Below the pieces are notes generated by a model that saw only the letters and a list, made by a program, of their open reading frames with translations, ran no database searches and was not told where the DNA came from. A DNA stretch of 64,000 nt from Fagopyrum homotropicum. Lineage: Eukaryota; Streptophyta; Magnoliopsida; Caryophyllales; Polygonaceae. Position 1 is the stretch's first letter. Every line of letters starts with the position of its first letter. The stretch spans positions 88,222,560 through 88,286,559 of the forward strand of contig BSWB01000002.1 in the NCBI GenBank assembly GCA_033239125.1, in the 5' to 3' direction. Below are positions 62,832 through 64,000 of the stretch, piece by piece. The position numbers and the translations under genes are program-made.

Positions 62832-64000
62832 ATGTCAGGAACTCCCGCAGGTACGCCAAGCCCCGAGCCTATCACCCCGGAGTTGTTTAACCTTATCAAG
62901 GGCTTGAAAGATAGCATTGAAGGGTTAATTACAAGACTGTCCAACTTGGAGGCGTCTAATGTAGTTCCGGAGCCTCGGCCACTAGGAGGCAACAGGGAGG
63001 TAGGAGACCACTCGAGAGCTCCACATCAAGGGCAAGACCGAATACCACTCCAAAGCCAACAAGAGGCGTTTCAAGCAGTCCGGCACTCTAATGCCACGCA
63101 GCCCTCTCAGAATGTCCAACGCTTAGGCCGCAATCTTGCTTTCGAGGAGGACGCTTCTATCCCTTTTTCTCCTAATATACATGATAATATGCCTAACTAT
63201 CCTCAACAGTTTCAGAATCCAGCTTATGATCAGGATGAGGACGGTGATGGAGATGACGAGGAATGGAGGCCAAACGGGCGAAGGGAGCACCAACAGCCCC
63301 GGAGACCTCATGACGGCCGGCGCCAAGACGAGCAGAGGCGTGACCCCTATGGTGGCCAGCCAAGGAGGGAGCGAGATCCGGAGTATGATGGCCTTGGCAA
63401 AGTGAAGGTGAAGATCCCAAGCTTTGAAGGCAAATGTGACCCGGATGTGTACATGGCTTGGGAGGCCAAGATAGAGCAAATATGGTCATGCCATAACTTT
63501 CCCGAGTATAAGAAGGTACATTATGCAGCCCTTGAGTTTATTGATTATGCTATGATATGGTGGGATGATTTGGTGAAGGAAAGGAGGAGAACTATGGATG
63601 CACCGGTAGTTACTTGGGCGCACATGAAGGCCTTGATGAGAGCTCGGTTTGTGCCTCAACATTACACAAGAGAATTGAGGCAAAGGTTGGAGAACTTGAG
63701 GCAAGGAGCCATGACCGTCAAGGAGACCTATAATGCCATGCAAATGGCCATGGTAAAGGCTAATGTGCGAGAGGATGAAGAGACTACAATGGCTAGGTAT
63801 CTTCGTATTCTCAATTCAAGTTTTTCTAACGAGATAGATCTTTTTCCCTATATCTCTATGACAGAATTGCTCCACCTATCAATCAAAGTAGAAAGGAAAG
63901 TGAAGGCAAGAAGTCAAGGAGGTAAGGTTGCCTATGGCTCACCTAGCTCATGGAGGAGCCAAGGAGGTCGCCAACAAGGGAATTACAACCGGGAGGTGCT
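62832..64000 (+). CDS. D2 Gag, open to the window end
   Basis: The ATG at 62832 gives MSGTPAGTPSPEPITPELFN and an uninterrupted frame of 389 codons to the last base, so the gene is partial. A helical N-terminal segment (LIKGLKDSIEGLITRLSNLE) and a charged, Arg/Gln/Pro-rich linker precede the capsid: DGLGKVKVKIPSFEGKCDPD, IEQIWSCHNFPEYKK, IWWDDLVKERRRTMDAP, RARFVPQHYTRELRQRLENL and ARYLRILNSSFSNEIDLFPY. The zinc knuckle would follow beyond the window. No stop or frameshift is visible, unlike every other CRM-type Gag here. Confidence 0.9.
   Translation, partial: MSGTPAGTPSPEPITPELFNLIKGLKDSIEGLITRLSNLEASNVVPEPRPLGGNREVGDHSRAPHQGQDRIPLQSQQEAFQAVRHSNATQPSQNVQRLGRNLAFEEDASIPFSPNIHDNMPNYPQQFQNPAYDQDEDGDGDDEEWRPNGRREHQQPRRPHDGRRQDEQRRDPYGGQPRRERDPEYDGLGKVKVKIPSFEGKCDPDVYMAWEAKIEQIWSCHNFPEYKKVHYAALEFIDYAMIWWDDLVKERRRTMDAPVVTWAHMKALMRARFVPQHYTRELRQRLENLRQGAMTVKETYNAMQMAMVKANVREDEETTMARYLRILNSSFSNEIDLFPYISMTELLHLSIKVERKVKARSQGGKVAYGSPSSWRSQGGRQQGNYNREV

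Larger units (their letters stand above)
60729..64000 (+). mobile_element. CRM-like element D2, 5' part
   Basis: 5' LTR, primer site, leader and open gag frame to the window end. It is inserted in the H protease gene; the left target half is probably CTTTT (60724-60728). The sequence is close to D1 and shows no break in the visible part, so it could be a young element. Confidence 0.88.

Overview
This window is flowering-plant nuclear DNA (host species not identifiable from the sequence; a eudicot is my guess) made almost entirely of nested LTR retrotransposons. I see no cellular protein gene, tRNA, rRNA or CRISPR array. The organism call rests on plant-lineage Ty3/gypsy and Ty1/copia polyproteins, LTRs of 0.75-2 kb, an initiator-Met-tRNA primer site (TGGTATCAGAGC) in five element families and an Asp-tRNA primer site (TGGCGCCGTTGCCGGGGA) in an Athila-type element.

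Families (names are mine). A, C, D, E and H are related chromoviruses. Their LTRs start TGATG inside the 3' end of pol, so the polyprotein reads into the LTR with a Gly-(Pro/Ala)-Ile-Thr-Arg-type tail. This fits the CRM (centromeric retrotransposon) clade, so the window is plausibly centromeric or pericentromeric (inference). B is an Athila-type gypsy element. F and F' are another chromovirus lineage, Tekay/Del-like, with 2 kb LTRs. There is also a Sirevirus-like copia element with a downstream env-like remnant.

Layout. 1-926: end of a minus-strand C element. 927-1212: a scrap of Athila pol. About 1213-11080: a minus-strand copia element, split by solo LTR A0 (1957-2974, target duplication AATAT) and by A1 (6276-9870, AGACC). 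11081-17228: an F' LTR holding A3 (12594-16831, TTAGG), whose two LTRs point in opposite directions. 17229-18707: decayed F' integrase and unidentified sequence. 18708-21599: F LTR, 3' UTR and integrase end. 21600-22581: 5' end of a plus-strand C element. 22582-27007: minus-strand E with an in-frame pol deletion. 27008-50978: minus-strand D1, whose integrase holds A2 (28675-47593, CTCTA), whose protease region in turn holds B (32182-43609, GACAC). 50979-51251: patchwork filler. 51257-53773: A4 (CAAGC), a chimera of A LTRs and D-like pol. 53774-60728: H, arranged pol-LTR-gag. 60729-64000: 5' part of plus-strand D2, running off the end with an open gag frame.

How the genes work together: each element encodes Gag (capsid and nucleic-acid binding), protease, reverse transcriptase/RNase H and integrase, transcribed from its own LTR and primed by a host tRNA. 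Nearly all copies are broken by stops, frameshifts or deletions. The least damaged are B (paired 1838-bp LTRs about 1% apart) and D2 gag. The most interesting structures are the U5/U5-ended inverted element A3, a palindromic module repeated seven times in B including right at the gag-pol stop codon, an analogous GGCC-centred palindrome in the copia element, the chimera A4, and a coding minisatellite inside the A-family LTR.
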